Positions 49,183-57,992 of a stretch of DNA of 64,000 nt are shown here, piece by piece. Position 1 is the stretch's first letter; each line of letters starts with the position of its first letter. Source of the stretch: JADKAV01 sp037046735. GTDB taxonomy: Bacteria; Actinomycetota; Actinomycetes; S36-B12; UBA10799. The position numbers and the translations under genes are program-made. The stretch is from positions 1-64,000 of the forward strand of contig JBAOHC010000019.1 in NCBI GenBank assembly GCA_037046735.1, read 5' to 3'. The notes under the pieces are model-generated. The model had not been told where the DNA came from. It searched no databases and saw only the letters and a list, made by a program, of their open reading frames with translations.

Positions 49183-50766
49183 ATGACCGCGGTGGCGCTC
49201 GACGCGACAGCCGTACGCAACTGGATGCGAGCCAGTCAGAACGCCCTCGGTCACAGACGGGCCGAGATCGATGCCCTCAACGTGTACCCCGTTCCCGACG
49301 GCGACACGGGGACGAACATGTTCCTCACCGTCGAAGCGGCGGCCAGTGCGGCCCAGGAGATCAGCGACCCGCGACCCGAGCCAGGTCCGGTGCTCGAGGC
49401 ACTGGCGCGTGGCGCGCTGCTGGGTGCGCGTGGGAATTCCGGGGTCATCCTGAGCCAGTTGCTGCGGGGGATGTCCGAAGTGCTGGGCAGCGCCAGTGAA
49501 CCGACGGGCGAGACGTTGGCCTTGGCTCTGCAGCGAGCCAGCGACCTCGCATACGCGGCAGTCAGCCGGCCTGTGGAGGGGACGGTACTGACTGTCTCCC
49601 GGCAGGCAGCGCTGGGTGCCGCCGCGATGTCCGGTGCCGACGTCGCGCAGGTCGCCAGGGCCGCGTCTGTGCGCGCTCATGAGGCCCTCGCGCTCACTCC
49701 GACTCAACTGCCGGCTCTGGCGGCGGCCGGGGTCGTCGACGCGGGTGGCATGGGTCTGGTGGTGGTCCTCGACTCCTTGTTGCAGGCCTTGACCGGGGAG
49801 ATCACCGATGAGGACACGCCGAGGGAGGCCGTCGTGGTCCACGAGCCCGGTCCGGGGGAGGAATACACGGGACCGAGGTACGAGGTGATGTACCTGCTCG
49901 ACGGCGAGGACGACCGGATTGCCGCGCTGCGGGAGCGCCTCGACGCCCTCGGAGATTCACTGGTGATCGTCGGTGGCGGCGGGTTGTGGAATGTCCATGT
50001 CCACACGGAGACGATCGGGGCGGCCATTGAGGCGGGCATCGACGCCGGGCGCCCCCACCGCATCGCCGTGACGGACCTCATCGAACAGCAACGCAACCTG
50101 CCCCGGCACATCACCCGGGTGGTGGTGGCCGTGGCGCACGGTCCCGGTGTGGCCGAGTTGCTGGAGGAGTCGGGCGCGGTGGTGGTGCGGACTCCGCCCC
50201 GAGGCAGGCCCAGTACTCGTGACTTCGTGCGGGCGGTGACCTCCTGCGGCGCACGCGAGGCTTTGCTGCTGCCCTCAGACGCCGATTCCACGCCAGTGGC
50301 CAAAGCTGCTGCGGAATTCTTGCGCGATGACGACATCAGAGTGGCGGTGGTCCCCAGCCGCTCGATCGTGCAGACTCTGGCCGCCGTCGCGGTGCATGAC
50401 GCTGCCAGTAGCTTCGACGACGATGTGGTCACGATGGCGCGCGCATCCAGCGCCACCCGATACGGCGGAGTGACCGTCGCCAGCAAAGAAGCCATCACTA
50501 CGGCGGGCCGCTGCCAGGTTGGTGACGTCCTCGGCCTGGTCGACGGCGACATCGTCGAGATCGGTGCCGAAGTGACCACGGTATGCCAGCGTGTGATCGA
50601 GACGATGAGTAGCAGTACCAGCGAACTCGTCACGCTGGTGACCGGCCTGGACTGCCCCCCAGATCTCGTGCCAGCGGTGGCCGCTCACCTTCAGTCGGCA
50701 CTCGTCGACCTCGAAGTGGTGGCCGGCGGCCAGCCGTACTGGCCTGTGATCATCGGCGTGGAATAG
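49183..50766 (+). CDS. DAK2-domain/EDD protein (YloV/FakA-like)
   Basis: The 527-residue protein has an N-terminal DAK2 domain with PVPDGDTGTNM (nucleotide/Mg site) and ALLGARGNSGVILSQLL, a middle region, and a C-terminal EDD-like domain (GVAELLEESGAVVV, LLLPSDADS). Firmicute FakA phosphorylates fatty acids bound to a DegV-family FakB; no fakB is seen here. In actinobacteria this gene constantly lies between rpmB and recG. GGGAG precedes the ATG. Exact substrate is inferred from family only. Confidence 0.85.
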   Translation: MTAVALDATAVRNWMRASQNALGHRRAEIDALNVYPVPDGDTGTNMFLTVEAAASAAQEISDPRPEPGPVLEALARGALLGARGNSGVILSQLLRGMSEVLGSASEPTGETLALALQRASDLAYAAVSRPVEGTVLTVSRQAALGAAAMSGADVAQVARAASVRAHEALALTPTQLPALAAAGVVDAGGMGLVVVLDSLLQALTGEITDEDTPREAVVVHEPGPGEEYTGPRYEVMYLLDGEDDRIAALRERLDALGDSLVIVGGGGLWNVHVHTETIGAAIEAGIDAGRPHRIAVTDLIEQQRNLPRHITRVVVAVAHGPGVAELLEESGAVVVRTPPRGRPSTRDFVRAVTSCGAREALLLPSDADSTPVAKAAAEFLRDDDIRVAVVPSRSIVQTLAAVAVHDAASSFDDDVVTMARASSATRYGGVTVASKEAITTAGRCQVGDVLGLVDGDIVEIGAEVTTVCQRVIETMSSSTSELVTLVTGLDCPPDLVPAVAAHLQSALVDLEVVAGGQPYWPVIIGVE

Positions 50767-50767
50767 C

Positions 50768-52918
50768 GTGGCGGGCCTTTCCACATCGTTGGCCGAGGTC
50801 CTCGGTGGCGGCAGTGCCAAAACACTGCGGACATCGCACGGCGTCGTGACGTGCGAAGACCTGCTGTGGGTGTTTCCCCGCAGGTATCAGGACATGTCCA
50901 CCCTGACTGATATCGCCGCCTTACAGGTGGACGATGTCGCGACCGTCCTGGCGCGCGTGAAGACCGCTGTCATCAAGAACACGCGCAAGGGGCAGATGCT
51001 CGAGGTGGTCATCACCGACGGCCACAGCGACCTGCACCTGGCCTTCTTCCGCGGGTTGCGGGGGTTCGTGGCCCGACTGCCGCCCGGTCGCGTCGGCCTG
51101 TTCAGCGGCAAGGTCGGGATGTTCAAGGGCAATCTGCAGCTGGCCCACCCGCAGTTCACCATGGCACCGTCGGAGGGCAGCACCGACATCGAGGACCTGC
51201 AGGCGTTCCTGGCCACCATCACGCCGATCTACCCGGCGACGGCCACCGTCCCCACGTGGCGGGTGGACCGGGCGATGCGTATGGTGCTCGACGCGGTCGA
51301 CCTCACCGACGATCCGCTCGACGAGCAGATCCGAGACCGACGTGGCCTGCTCGGCCAGCAGGAGGCGTTGCGCTGCATCCACCGCCCCGAGCACATCGAC
51401 CAGACGCGAGCGGGTCTGGCCCGTTGCACGTACGAGGAGGCGTTTGTCCTGCAGACGATCTTGGCGATGCGCCGGCGGGCGGCCTCCGCACGACCGGCCA
51501 CTGCCCGGACCGGGACGGCAGGGGGGTTGGCCGACGTCATCCTCGAACGACTGTCATTCACGCTCACGCAAGGGCAGCAGGACGCCATCGCGGCGATTCG
51601 AACGGACTTGGCGGCCCCGACGCCCATGCAGCGGCTGCTGCACGGTGAAGTCGGAGCAGGAAAGACGCTGGTGGCGCTGCTGGCCATGGCCACTGTGGTC
51701 GACAGTGGCGGGCAGGCGGTGCTGCTGGCGCCCACCGAGACGCTGGCGCAGCAGCACTTCACCGGCATCACGGCCATGCTTGGGGAGTTTGCGCAGGCGG
51801 GCATGCTGGCCGGTGACCCGCGGGGCACTCAGGTTGTGCTGCTGACCGGCTCCCAGAACAGCGCGACCCGCAAGGATGCCCTGCTGAAGATCATGAGCGG
51901 ACAGGCTGGGATCGCCATCGGTACCCACGCTCTGCTCAACGACAAGGTGCAGTTCGCCGACCTGGGGCTGGTCGTCGTCGATGAGCAGCACCGGTTCGGC
52001 GTGGAGCAACGCGCGGCCCTGCTCGAGCGCGGCGCGCAGGACATCCGGCCGCACCTGCTGGTCATGACCGCAACGCCCATTCCCCGGACGGTGGCCATGA
52101 CGGTCTTCGGCGATCTTGACGTCACCACGCTCAAAGAACTCCCGCAAGGCCGTGCTGGCACCAGCACCTTCGTCGTGGACGAGTCCCGGGCACCGCGGCA
52201 CGCCGAGCGGATGTGGCAGCGGGTGGTGGAGGAGGTGCGCCAGGGGCGCAAAGTCTATGTGGTGTGCCCGCGGATCGGTGACGAGGAGCCGGGTGCCGAC
52301 ACGCAGCCGGAGCCGACCCGTGGTGTGCTGCTCACCGCACAGGCACTCGCGGACAATGAACTGTCGACAGTGCGGGTGGGCCTCATGCACGGGCGCATGC
52401 CGTCCGCGGAGAAGACCGATGCCATGCGCCGCTTTGCCGCGCCGGCCACGGACGCCGACGCCCTCGACGTTCTCGTTGCCACCAGCGTGATCGAGGTGGG
52501 CGTTGACGTGCCGTCGGCATCGATGATGATCGTGCTCGATGCGGAATCCTTCGGGCTGTCGCAGTTGCACCAGTTGCGTGGCCGGGTGGGCCGAGGCAGC
52601 GCACCCGGGCTGTGCCTGCTGACCACGCGCAACCCGGCGGCGCTCGCGCGTCTTGAACAGGTCGCCGGCACGACCAACGGTTTCGACCTCGCGCGTGTGG
52701 ACCTGCAGACCCGCAAGGAGGGTGATGTGCTCGGCACCGCGCAGTCGGGTCGGCTCACCTCGCTTCGGCTCTTGCGCGTGGTCCGCGACGAGCAGATCAT
52801 CGAGCAGGCGCGGGCAGATGTGGCCGATCTCTTCGAGCGCGATCCGGACCTTCGCGAGCACAGGGCGTTGCGGGCCATGGTCAACCGGTGGCAGTCCGAG
52901 TACGTGGAGAAGTCGTGA
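50768..52918 (+). CDS. recG: ATP-dependent DNA helicase RecG
   Basis: RecG drives branch migration and reversal of stalled forks. The 716-residue protein has an N-terminal wedge/OB domain, Walker A GEVGAGKT, DEQH box VVVDEQHRFGVEQ, MTATPIPRT, and motif VI QLHQLRGRVGRGS, all intact. The GTG start lies one base after the stop of the previous gene, and its TGA overlaps the rsmD start (GTGA), so DAK2, recG and rsmD form an operon. Confidence 0.96.
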   Translation: MAGLSTSLAEVLGGGSAKTLRTSHGVVTCEDLLWVFPRRYQDMSTLTDIAALQVDDVATVLARVKTAVIKNTRKGQMLEVVITDGHSDLHLAFFRGLRGFVARLPPGRVGLFSGKVGMFKGNLQLAHPQFTMAPSEGSTDIEDLQAFLATITPIYPATATVPTWRVDRAMRMVLDAVDLTDDPLDEQIRDRRGLLGQQEALRCIHRPEHIDQTRAGLARCTYEEAFVLQTILAMRRRAASARPATARTGTAGGLADVILERLSFTLTQGQQDAIAAIRTDLAAPTPMQRLLHGEVGAGKTLVALLAMATVVDSGGQAVLLAPTETLAQQHFTGITAMLGEFAQAGMLAGDPRGTQVVLLTGSQNSATRKDALLKIMSGQAGIAIGTHALLNDKVQFADLGLVVVDEQHRFGVEQRAALLERGAQDIRPHLLVMTATPIPRTVAMTVFGDLDVTTLKELPQGRAGTSTFVVDESRAPRHAERMWQRVVEEVRQGRKVYVVCPRIGDEEPGADTQPEPTRGVLLTAQALADNELSTVRVGLMHGRMPSAEKTDAMRRFAAPATDADALDVLVATSVIEVGVDVPSASMMIVLDAESFGLSQLHQLRGRVGRGSAPGLCLLTTRNPAALARLEQVAGTTNGFDLARVDLQTRKEGDVLGTAQSGRLTSLRLLRVVRDEQIIEQARADVADLFERDPDLREHRALRAMVNRWQSEYVEKS

Positions 52919-53481
52919 CGCGGATCGTTGCGGGAACCGCGCGGGGACGACGACTGCAGGTGCCGCCGCAGGTGACCCGCCCCACCTCCGACCGGGTCCG
53001 GGAGGCCCTGTTCTCGTCCTTGGACGCAATCGACGCAGTGCGGGGGGCGCAGGTGCTCGATCTGTTCGCCGGCTCGGGAGCGTTGGGCCTCGAGGCGTTG
53101 TCCCGAGGTGCGCAGCGGGCCACGTTGGTGGACAGCGCCCCGGCGGCCGCTGCCACCATCACCGCGAACATCGCCGCCGTGGGACTACCAGGAGCCGAGG
53201 TCCGCAAAATGACCTGCGAGACCTTTCTGCGCGGTCCTGTTCGGGCCTACGATCTCGTCTTCATCGACCCGCCCTACGATCTGGCGACCACGGAGGTCGG
53301 CGCGTTGGTGGGCGGTCTGACGTTGGGCTGGCTCGCCGGCGAGGCGCTGGTCGTGGTGGAGCGCGGACGACGTGGCACCGACCTGACCTGGCCTGCAGGA
53401 TTCGGACAGACCTGGCAGCGCCGCTTCGGAGACACCCATCTGCTGCGTGCCGTTTGGTACGGTCACGATCAGATCCCCTAG
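52915..53481 (+). CDS. rsmD: 16S rRNA (guanine966-N2)-methyltransferase RsmD
   Basis: The 188-residue SAM methyltransferase has VTRIVAGTARGRRLQVP at the N-terminus, motif I DLFAGSGALGLEALSRGA and the catalytic motif IV FIDPPYD. It modifies G966 in the 30S head. The GTG at 52,915 overlaps the recG stop. It is followed 17 bases later by coaD, the usual neighbour in actinobacteria. Confidence 0.93.
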   Translation: MTRIVAGTARGRRLQVPPQVTRPTSDRVREALFSSLDAIDAVRGAQVLDLFAGSGALGLEALSRGAQRATLVDSAPAAAATITANIAAVGLPGAEVRKMTCETFLRGPVRAYDLVFIDPPYDLATTEVGALVGGLTLGWLAGEALVVVERGRRGTDLTWPAGFGQTWQRRFGDTHLLRAVWYGHDQIP

Positions 53482-53498
53482 CCCACACCCAAGGAGCC

Positions 53499-53984
53499 AT
53501 GGTGCGCAGAGCGGTTTGCCCAGGGTCGTTCGACCCCGTGACCAACGGCCATCTCGACATCGTGCAGCGCGCCAGCAACATCTTCGACGAGGTGGTGGTC
53601 GCGGTCCTGATCAACAAGAAGAAGCAGGGGATGTTCAGCGTGGAGGAGCGCATCGGACTCCTCGGAGAGGTCACCGCGGGCCTTCCCAACGTCCGGGTGG
53701 ACTCCTTCCACGGCCTACTGGTCGACTTCTGCAAAGAGCGCGAGATCCAGGCGATCGTGAAGGGGCTGCGGGCCGTAAGCGACTTCGACTACGAGTTGCA
53801 GATGGCGCAGATGAACTACAAATTGTCCGGAGTGGACACCGTGTTCATCTCCACGAACCCGCTCTACTCCTACCTGTCGAGCAGCCTCATCAAGGAGGTC
53901 GCGACGTACGGCGGCGACGTTTCGACGCTGCTCCCCGGCGTGGTGAACGACCGTTTGCTCGAGCGCGTGTCTAATAGGGGGTGA
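53499..53984 (+). CDS. coaD: Phosphopantetheine adenylyltransferase
   Basis: It joins ATP and 4'-phosphopantetheine to form dephospho-CoA. The 161-residue protein has CPGSFDPVTNGHLDI (T/HxGH nucleotidyltransferase motif), GLRAVSDFDYELQMA and the ISTNPLYSYLSSSLIKEV segment near the ATP site. AAGGAG stands immediately before the ATG at 53,499. Normal length and intact. Confidence 0.96.
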   Translation: MVRRAVCPGSFDPVTNGHLDIVQRASNIFDEVVVAVLINKKKQGMFSVEERIGLLGEVTAGLPNVRVDSFHGLLVDFCKEREIQAIVKGLRAVSDFDYELQMAQMNYKLSGVDTVFISTNPLYSYLSSSLIKEVATYGGDVSTLLPGVVNDRLLERVSNRG

Positions 53985-54015
53985 ACGCACCCACCACACG
54001 TCATGGGAGGCCCGC

Positions 54016-54717
54016 ATGGAGGTCTACGAACGGCTCGACGATCTGGTCGACCTGATCGAGGGTGCCCGGGGAGTGCCGCTGTCCGACTCGTGTGTGGTGA
54101 ACCGCACCATCACCTTGGAACTGCTCGACGCCGTGCGTGCCCTGATGCCGGCGTCGCTGCGGGACGCCGCGACCATCCTCGCCGACCGCGATGACGTGCT
54201 CGAAGACGCCCAGCGGGAGGCCGAGTCCCAGGTGACGGCCGCGCGCGAAGAGGCTGATGCCCTGATGGCACGCGCGCGCAGTGAGGCGACCGCTCTCGTG
54301 GCATCCGCCCAGGCGCAGGCCGACGAGCTGCGTGGTCAGGGCCGCGCGGACGCAGAACAGACGATCGAGCGGGCGCGGCTGGAGGCCGAGCGGATGGTCG
54401 GCGCCGACATCGTGCGGGTAGAGGCCGAACGGCAGGCTCGGGCGGTCACCCAGCACGCCGAAGCCGACGCATCCCGGGTGCGGGCAGAGGCCGACATCTA
54501 CGTCGACAAGCGACTGGCCCACCTCGAGGACACGCTGCGTTCGGCATTGGATCAGGTCGGTCGCGGTCGTCGGCGGGCGAACGCATCGGCGGCCGCTCCC
54601 GAGCCGACACCGAGTCCGGCCACACCGGGGCCCGCCGTCGACGGTGGGTTCTACGACTTCGCCCAGGACCCGGAGGTGGCCGGCGACCTTGTCGGTGGCC
54701 GGCGCCGCGGCCGTTAA
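54016..54717 (+). CDS. DivIVA-like coiled-coil protein, SepIVA-like
   Basis: The 233-residue protein starts with a short conserved region (VYERLDDLVDLIEGARGVPL) and continues as a nearly uninterrupted coiled coil of Ala, Glu, Arg and Gln from about residue 60 to 190. A Pro-rich tail ends in DGGFYDFAQDP. Mycobacterial SepIVA, needed for septation and polar growth, lies next to the DUF177 gene in the same order, which supports the assignment. The similarity to ATP synthase b subunits that automatic tools may report reflects only the coiled coil. Confidence 0.82.
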   Translation: MEVYERLDDLVDLIEGARGVPLSDSCVVNRTITLELLDAVRALMPASLRDAATILADRDDVLEDAQREAESQVTAAREEADALMARARSEATALVASAQAQADELRGQGRADAEQTIERARLEAERMVGADIVRVEAERQARAVTQHAEADASRVRAEADIYVDKRLAHLEDTLRSALDQVGRGRRRANASAAAPEPTPSPATPGPAVDGGFYDFAQDPEVAGDLVGGRRRGR

Positions 54718-54834
54718 GCGGCCGAGGGGGCGGACCTGGCAGTCCGCGCGGGGACGACGTCTTGCTACCGTGGAACCAGGCGTGAGTGCCTCGGGCCTAC
54801 GTGTGCCCTCCAACGACCAGATCAAGGAATGACG

Positions 54835-55404
54835 ATGACGACGACTGCCGGTGCGCCGTTTGTCGTCGACGTGCGTGCCCTGATCGGTAAGCCGGGCGCC
54901 TACGAGCGCATCGCGCTGACCGAGGCTGCTGGTCCGGACGTCCGCACGGACATCGTCGCGGTGCCCGAGGATCAGCCCGTCACCGTCGAGGTGATGCTGG
55001 AGTCGGTGCAGGAGGGGATCCTGGTCACGGGCCGGGCCGCCACTGTGGGTCTTGCCGAGTGCAGCCGCTGCCTGGATCCTGTCGAGGTGGACCTGACCGC
55101 TGACCTGCAGGAGTTGTATGCGTGGACCGCTGCTGAGGCGGAGGTTGACGAACTCGGCGAACTCGGACCGCATCTGGACGGGGACCTGCTGGACCTGCGT
55201 CCCGCGGTCCGCGACGACCTGCTGCTGGATTCGCCGATCGCACCGCTGTGCTCGGTGGACTGCCCCGGTCTTTGCCCGCAGTGCGGCGTCAAGTTCGCCG
55301 ACTCCCCGGAACACACCCACGAGACCTCAGATCCGCGGTGGGCCGCGTTGTCCACCCTCAAAGACGACCTGCTTGACCAGCAGGCTGATATCAAGGAGAA
55401 CTAA
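54835..55404 (+). CDS. yceD: DUF177 (YceD) family protein
   Basis: The 189-residue protein has CSRCLDPVEVDL and CSVDCPGLCPQCG, the two cysteine groups of the YceD/DUF177 family. The family is always linked to rpmF and is thought to act in 23S rRNA or L32 handling. The ATG at 54,835 is 6 bases after AAGGA; the ATG at 54,829 is too close to that site. Its TAA is immediately followed by the rpmF start. Confidence 0.88.
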   Translation: MTTTAGAPFVVDVRALIGKPGAYERIALTEAAGPDVRTDIVAVPEDQPVTVEVMLESVQEGILVTGRAATVGLAECSRCLDPVEVDLTADLQELYAWTAAEAEVDELGELGPHLDGDLLDLRPAVRDDLLLDSPIAPLCSVDCPGLCPQCGVKFADSPEHTHETSDPRWAALSTLKDDLLDQQADIKEN

Positions 55405-55578
55405 GTGGCCGTCCCGAAGCGCAAGATGTCGCGCAGCAACACCCGTTCCCGTCGCGCGCAGTGGAAGACCTCGGCTCCCACCCTGGCCTCCTGCAAGCAG
55501 TGCGGCACCCAGAAGCCGCCGCACATCGCATGTCCGAACTGCGGCACCTACGCCAAGCGTCGCGTCCTCGACGTCTGA
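55405..55578 (+). CDS. rpmF: 50S ribosomal protein L32 (zinc-binding form)
   Basis: The 57-residue protein reads VAVPKRKMSRSNTRSRRAQW and later CKQCGTQKPPH and CPNCGTYAKRR. Both CxxC pairs are kept. The GTG directly follows the stop of DUF177 and has AAGGAG seven bases upstream. It is too small to be called by simple length filters. Confidence 0.95.
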   Translation: MAVPKRKMSRSNTRSRRAQWKTSAPTLASCKQCGTQKPPHIACPNCGTYAKRRVLDV

Positions 55579-55591
55579 GTCGCACCGATTA

Positions 55592-56296
55592 GTGACTGGT
55601 AACGGGGACCTCGCGGACCTGGTGTTGCGCCTCGGCCTGCCCAGTGAGCCGGCGCAACTGCACCTGGCCATGGTTCATCGGTCGTTCTCCTATGAGAATG
55701 GCCGGGTTCCGACCAATGAGCGGTTGGAGTTCCTCGGCGATTCCGTTCTCGGCGTCGTGATCACGGACTATCTGTACACGACCTACCCCGACCTGCCCGA
55801 GGGGCAGTTGGCGAAGATGCGCTCGGCGATTGTGAACGCCCAAGCGCTCGCCCAGATCTCCCGGGAGTTGCACGTCGGCGACTTCCTGTTCCTTGGCCGG
55901 GGGGAGCAGACCACAGGTGGCCGCGAGAAGTCCTCGATCCTGGCTGACGCCATGGAGGCCATCATCGGCGCTGTCTACCTGGATTTCGGGTTGGCCGGCG
56001 CACGCGACTTCATCTTGCACCGCTTCGCCGGCCTCATCGAGGGTGTCTCTCACCTTGGTGCCGGCCTGGATTGGAAGACCAGCCTGCAGGAACTGGTGGC
56101 GCAGCTCGGCGTCGGTCCCGCGGAGTACGAGGTGATAGGGGAGGGCCCCGATCACGCGCGGATGTTCACCGCCCGCGTGAAACTGGCCAGCGGCTCCTTT
56201 GGCGAGGGCACCGGCCGGACCAAGAAGCAGGCCGAGCAGTTGGCCGCGGAGGCGGCTTTCACCCAGCTGCAGGGCACACCGCCAACCGATGCCTGA
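55592..56296 (+). CDS. rnc: Ribonuclease III
   Basis: It cleaves double-stranded RNA in rRNA and mRNA processing. The 234-residue protein has the signature NERLEFLGDSVLG, DAMEAIIGAVYLD with the second metal-binding Glu/Asp, and a C-terminal dsRNA-binding domain (DWKTSLQELVAQLG to KKQAEQLAAEAAF). The GTG at 55,592 lies 13 bases after rpmF. It overlaps mutM by 8 bases. Confidence 0.96.
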   Translation: MTGNGDLADLVLRLGLPSEPAQLHLAMVHRSFSYENGRVPTNERLEFLGDSVLGVVITDYLYTTYPDLPEGQLAKMRSAIVNAQALAQISRELHVGDFLFLGRGEQTTGGREKSSILADAMEAIIGAVYLDFGLAGARDFILHRFAGLIEGVSHLGAGLDWKTSLQELVAQLGVGPAEYEVIGEGPDHARMFTARVKLASGSFGEGTGRTKKQAEQLAAEAAFTQLQGTPPTDA

Positions 56297-57134
56297 ACTG
56301 CCCGAAGTTGAGGTGGTACGGCGGGGGCTGCAGTACTGGACGGCGGGGCGCGAGATCGTGCGGGTCGACGTCCGGCATCCCCGGGCGACCCGGCGCCATG
56401 CTGCGGGACCAGCCGATTTCGCGGCACAGCTGCGCGGTCAACGCCTGGGCGAGGTGCAGCGGCGAGGGAAGTTCCTTTGGTGGCCGCTTGGCGAAACCGC
56501 GCTGGTCGGCCACCTTGGGATGTCCGGTCAGTTCCGCATTGACGGGGACGCCGGGGTGCACACCCGGATCCGCTTCGACCTCGACAGGCCCTTGCTGTTC
56601 GACGACCAGCGGACCTTCGGAGGCATGTGGGTCGATCCGCTGATCGATGGCACACCGGTCGCATTGGCCGGGATCGCAGAGGACCCCTTCTCGCCGGCTT
56701 TCGACCCGGCGCGCGTCGTGGCGCTGATCCGGTCCCGGCGAGCCCCGGTCAAGGCCCTGCTGCTCGATCAGGGCGTCGTCTCGGGCATCGGCAATATCTA
56801 CGCGGACGAAGCGCTGTGGATCGCGCGAGTTCACTGGGCGACGCCCGCAGCGGCACTGAGCGCTCGCAAGACGCGGCAGGTCCTCGAAGCGGCCAGGGAG
56901 GTGATGGCACGCTCCATCGAGGCCGGCGGGACCTCCTTCGACCGCCTATACGTCAATGTGAACGGGTCGAGTGGTTACTTCCAGCGGGAGCTGTTTGCCT
57001 ATGGTCAGGAAGGGCTGCCCTGCGCCCGGTGTGGCACGGCGATCATTCGCGAGAGGTTCGCCAACAGGTCCTCCTTCCGCTGCCCCCGCTGCCAACGGCT
57101 TCCCCGCGGAACGGCGCGAGCTGGGTCGGCCTGA
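56289..57134 (+). CDS. mutM: Formamidopyrimidine-DNA glycosylase (Fpg/MutM)
   Basis: It removes 8-oxoguanine and formamidopyrimidines. The 281-residue protein begins MPELPEVE with the catalytic Pro and Glu, keeps RRGKFLWW with the conserved Lys, the helix-two-turn-helix (DQGVVSGIGNIYADEALW), and a C-terminal zinc finger CARCGTAI...CPRCQ. All catalytic residues are present. The rnc-mutM-smc order is conserved in actinobacteria. Confidence 0.96.
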   Translation: MPELPEVEVVRRGLQYWTAGREIVRVDVRHPRATRRHAAGPADFAAQLRGQRLGEVQRRGKFLWWPLGETALVGHLGMSGQFRIDGDAGVHTRIRFDLDRPLLFDDQRTFGGMWVDPLIDGTPVALAGIAEDPFSPAFDPARVVALIRSRRAPVKALLLDQGVVSGIGNIYADEALWIARVHWATPAAALSARKTRQVLEAAREVMARSIEAGGTSFDRLYVNVNGSSGYFQRELFAYGQEGLPCARCGTAIIRERFANRSSFRCPRCQRLPRGTARAGSA

Positions 57135-57179
57135 GGGGGTTCGGGGCTATCCGGAAGGGCGCGACGAGTTGCGTGGCGA

Positions 57180-57545
57180 CCTGGCGCCGCCGCTCGTCGA
57201 CCGTCCATCGGTTCGTCAGTTTGGGCCGCTGGCACGGCCGACCGGGGCCCTGGACGCAGGTGCTGCAAATGGGCACTCGTTGCTGGGACACGCCGTACGA
57301 TTTCGCACCTTGTGCCCAGCCACTGCCGACCTGGCGCCGCCGCTCGTCGACCGTCCATCGGTTCGTCAGTTTGGGCCGCTGGCATGGCCGATCGGGGCCT
57401 CGGCGAAGGTGCTGCAAATGGGCACTCGTTGCTGGGACACGCCGTACGATTTCGCACCTTGTGCCCAACCACTGCCGGTCTGGCGCCGCCGCTCGTCGAC
57501 CGTCCATCGGTTCGTCAGTCTCGGCCGACCGGGGGCACCGGACGA
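57180..57545. repeat. Tandem repeat, unit 149-150 bp, about 2.4 copies
   Basis: Units start at 57,181, 57,331 and 57,480 with CTGGCGCCGCCGCTCGTCGA. Units 1 and 2 differ at scattered sites; unit 3 breaks off after about 60 bases. Each unit contains CATCGGTTCGTCA (57,206, 57,356, 57,505) and GGGCAC...GTGCCC arms that could pair. The frames are open on both strands only because the unit is GC-rich, and no start, ribosome site or conserved protein supports translation. Relatives lie at 48.5 kb. 57,546-57,686 holds only the leader of the next small gene. Confidence 0.9.
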
Positions 57546-57686
57546 GTGGTCTCGCCGCCCCCGCCAGCAGCCTGCACACTCGCCCGCCCGCCGCGCGTTT
57601 GCTTGACTGCCATCGCGGCGTTATGTCACTCTGATATATGGATGCACTCGCGTCCATTCGCGCTACAGCGCTACGTGGAGGAACAG

Positions 57687-57866
57687 ATGGCCAAGGTGGT
57701 GTACGCCCCTGGCGTACAAATGGATCCCCGGCTGATGGCAGAGGTGCAGTCCTTGCGTGCCCGTGTCCGGCAGCTCGAGCAGGAGAACGACGCCCTGCGC
57801 CTGGAGAACGCCGCCTTCGATGAGGAAGTGCGCACGCTGACGGTGGAATCCCCCGTCCTGGCCTGA
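57687..57866 (+). CDS. Small coiled-coil protein, 59 residues
   Basis: It reads MAKVVYAPGVQMDPRLMAEV and then a leucine-zipper-like helix VRQLEQENDALRLENAAF. A GGAGG site stands 6 bases before the ATG. The regular heptads (Leu/Val at a and d positions) suggest a dimer. It lies between mutM and smc in the same direction; the function is unknown. Not related to any family that I can name. Confidence 0.75.
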   Translation: MAKVVYAPGVQMDPRLMAEVQSLRARVRQLEQENDALRLENAAFDEEVRTLTVESPVLA

Positions 57867-57882
57867 AACCTCTCCGCGTGGC

Positions 57883-57898
57883 GTGACCGGTGGGTCAC
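57883..57898. promoter_or_regulatory. Short inverted repeat upstream of smc
   Basis: GTGACC, a 4-base spacer and GGTCAC form a perfect palindrome in the 126-base gap before smc. It could be an operator or a weak hairpin ending the small upstream gene. Nothing else stands out in this gap except the smc ribosome site (GGAGG about 9 bases before the GTG). Confidence 0.3.
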
Positions 57899-57992
57899 TT
57901 CCAGCGGGTTAGTCTGAAGTCCTTCCCCGAGCCGTCGGATCACCCCGTGTTTTCCGTCGATTTCGTGCTGCGCGGCGAAGGAGGCCTAACAC

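Noticed and set aside
57180..57545. CRISPR array
   Set aside because: The units are 149-150 bp and directly adjoining, without short repeats separated by unique spacers.
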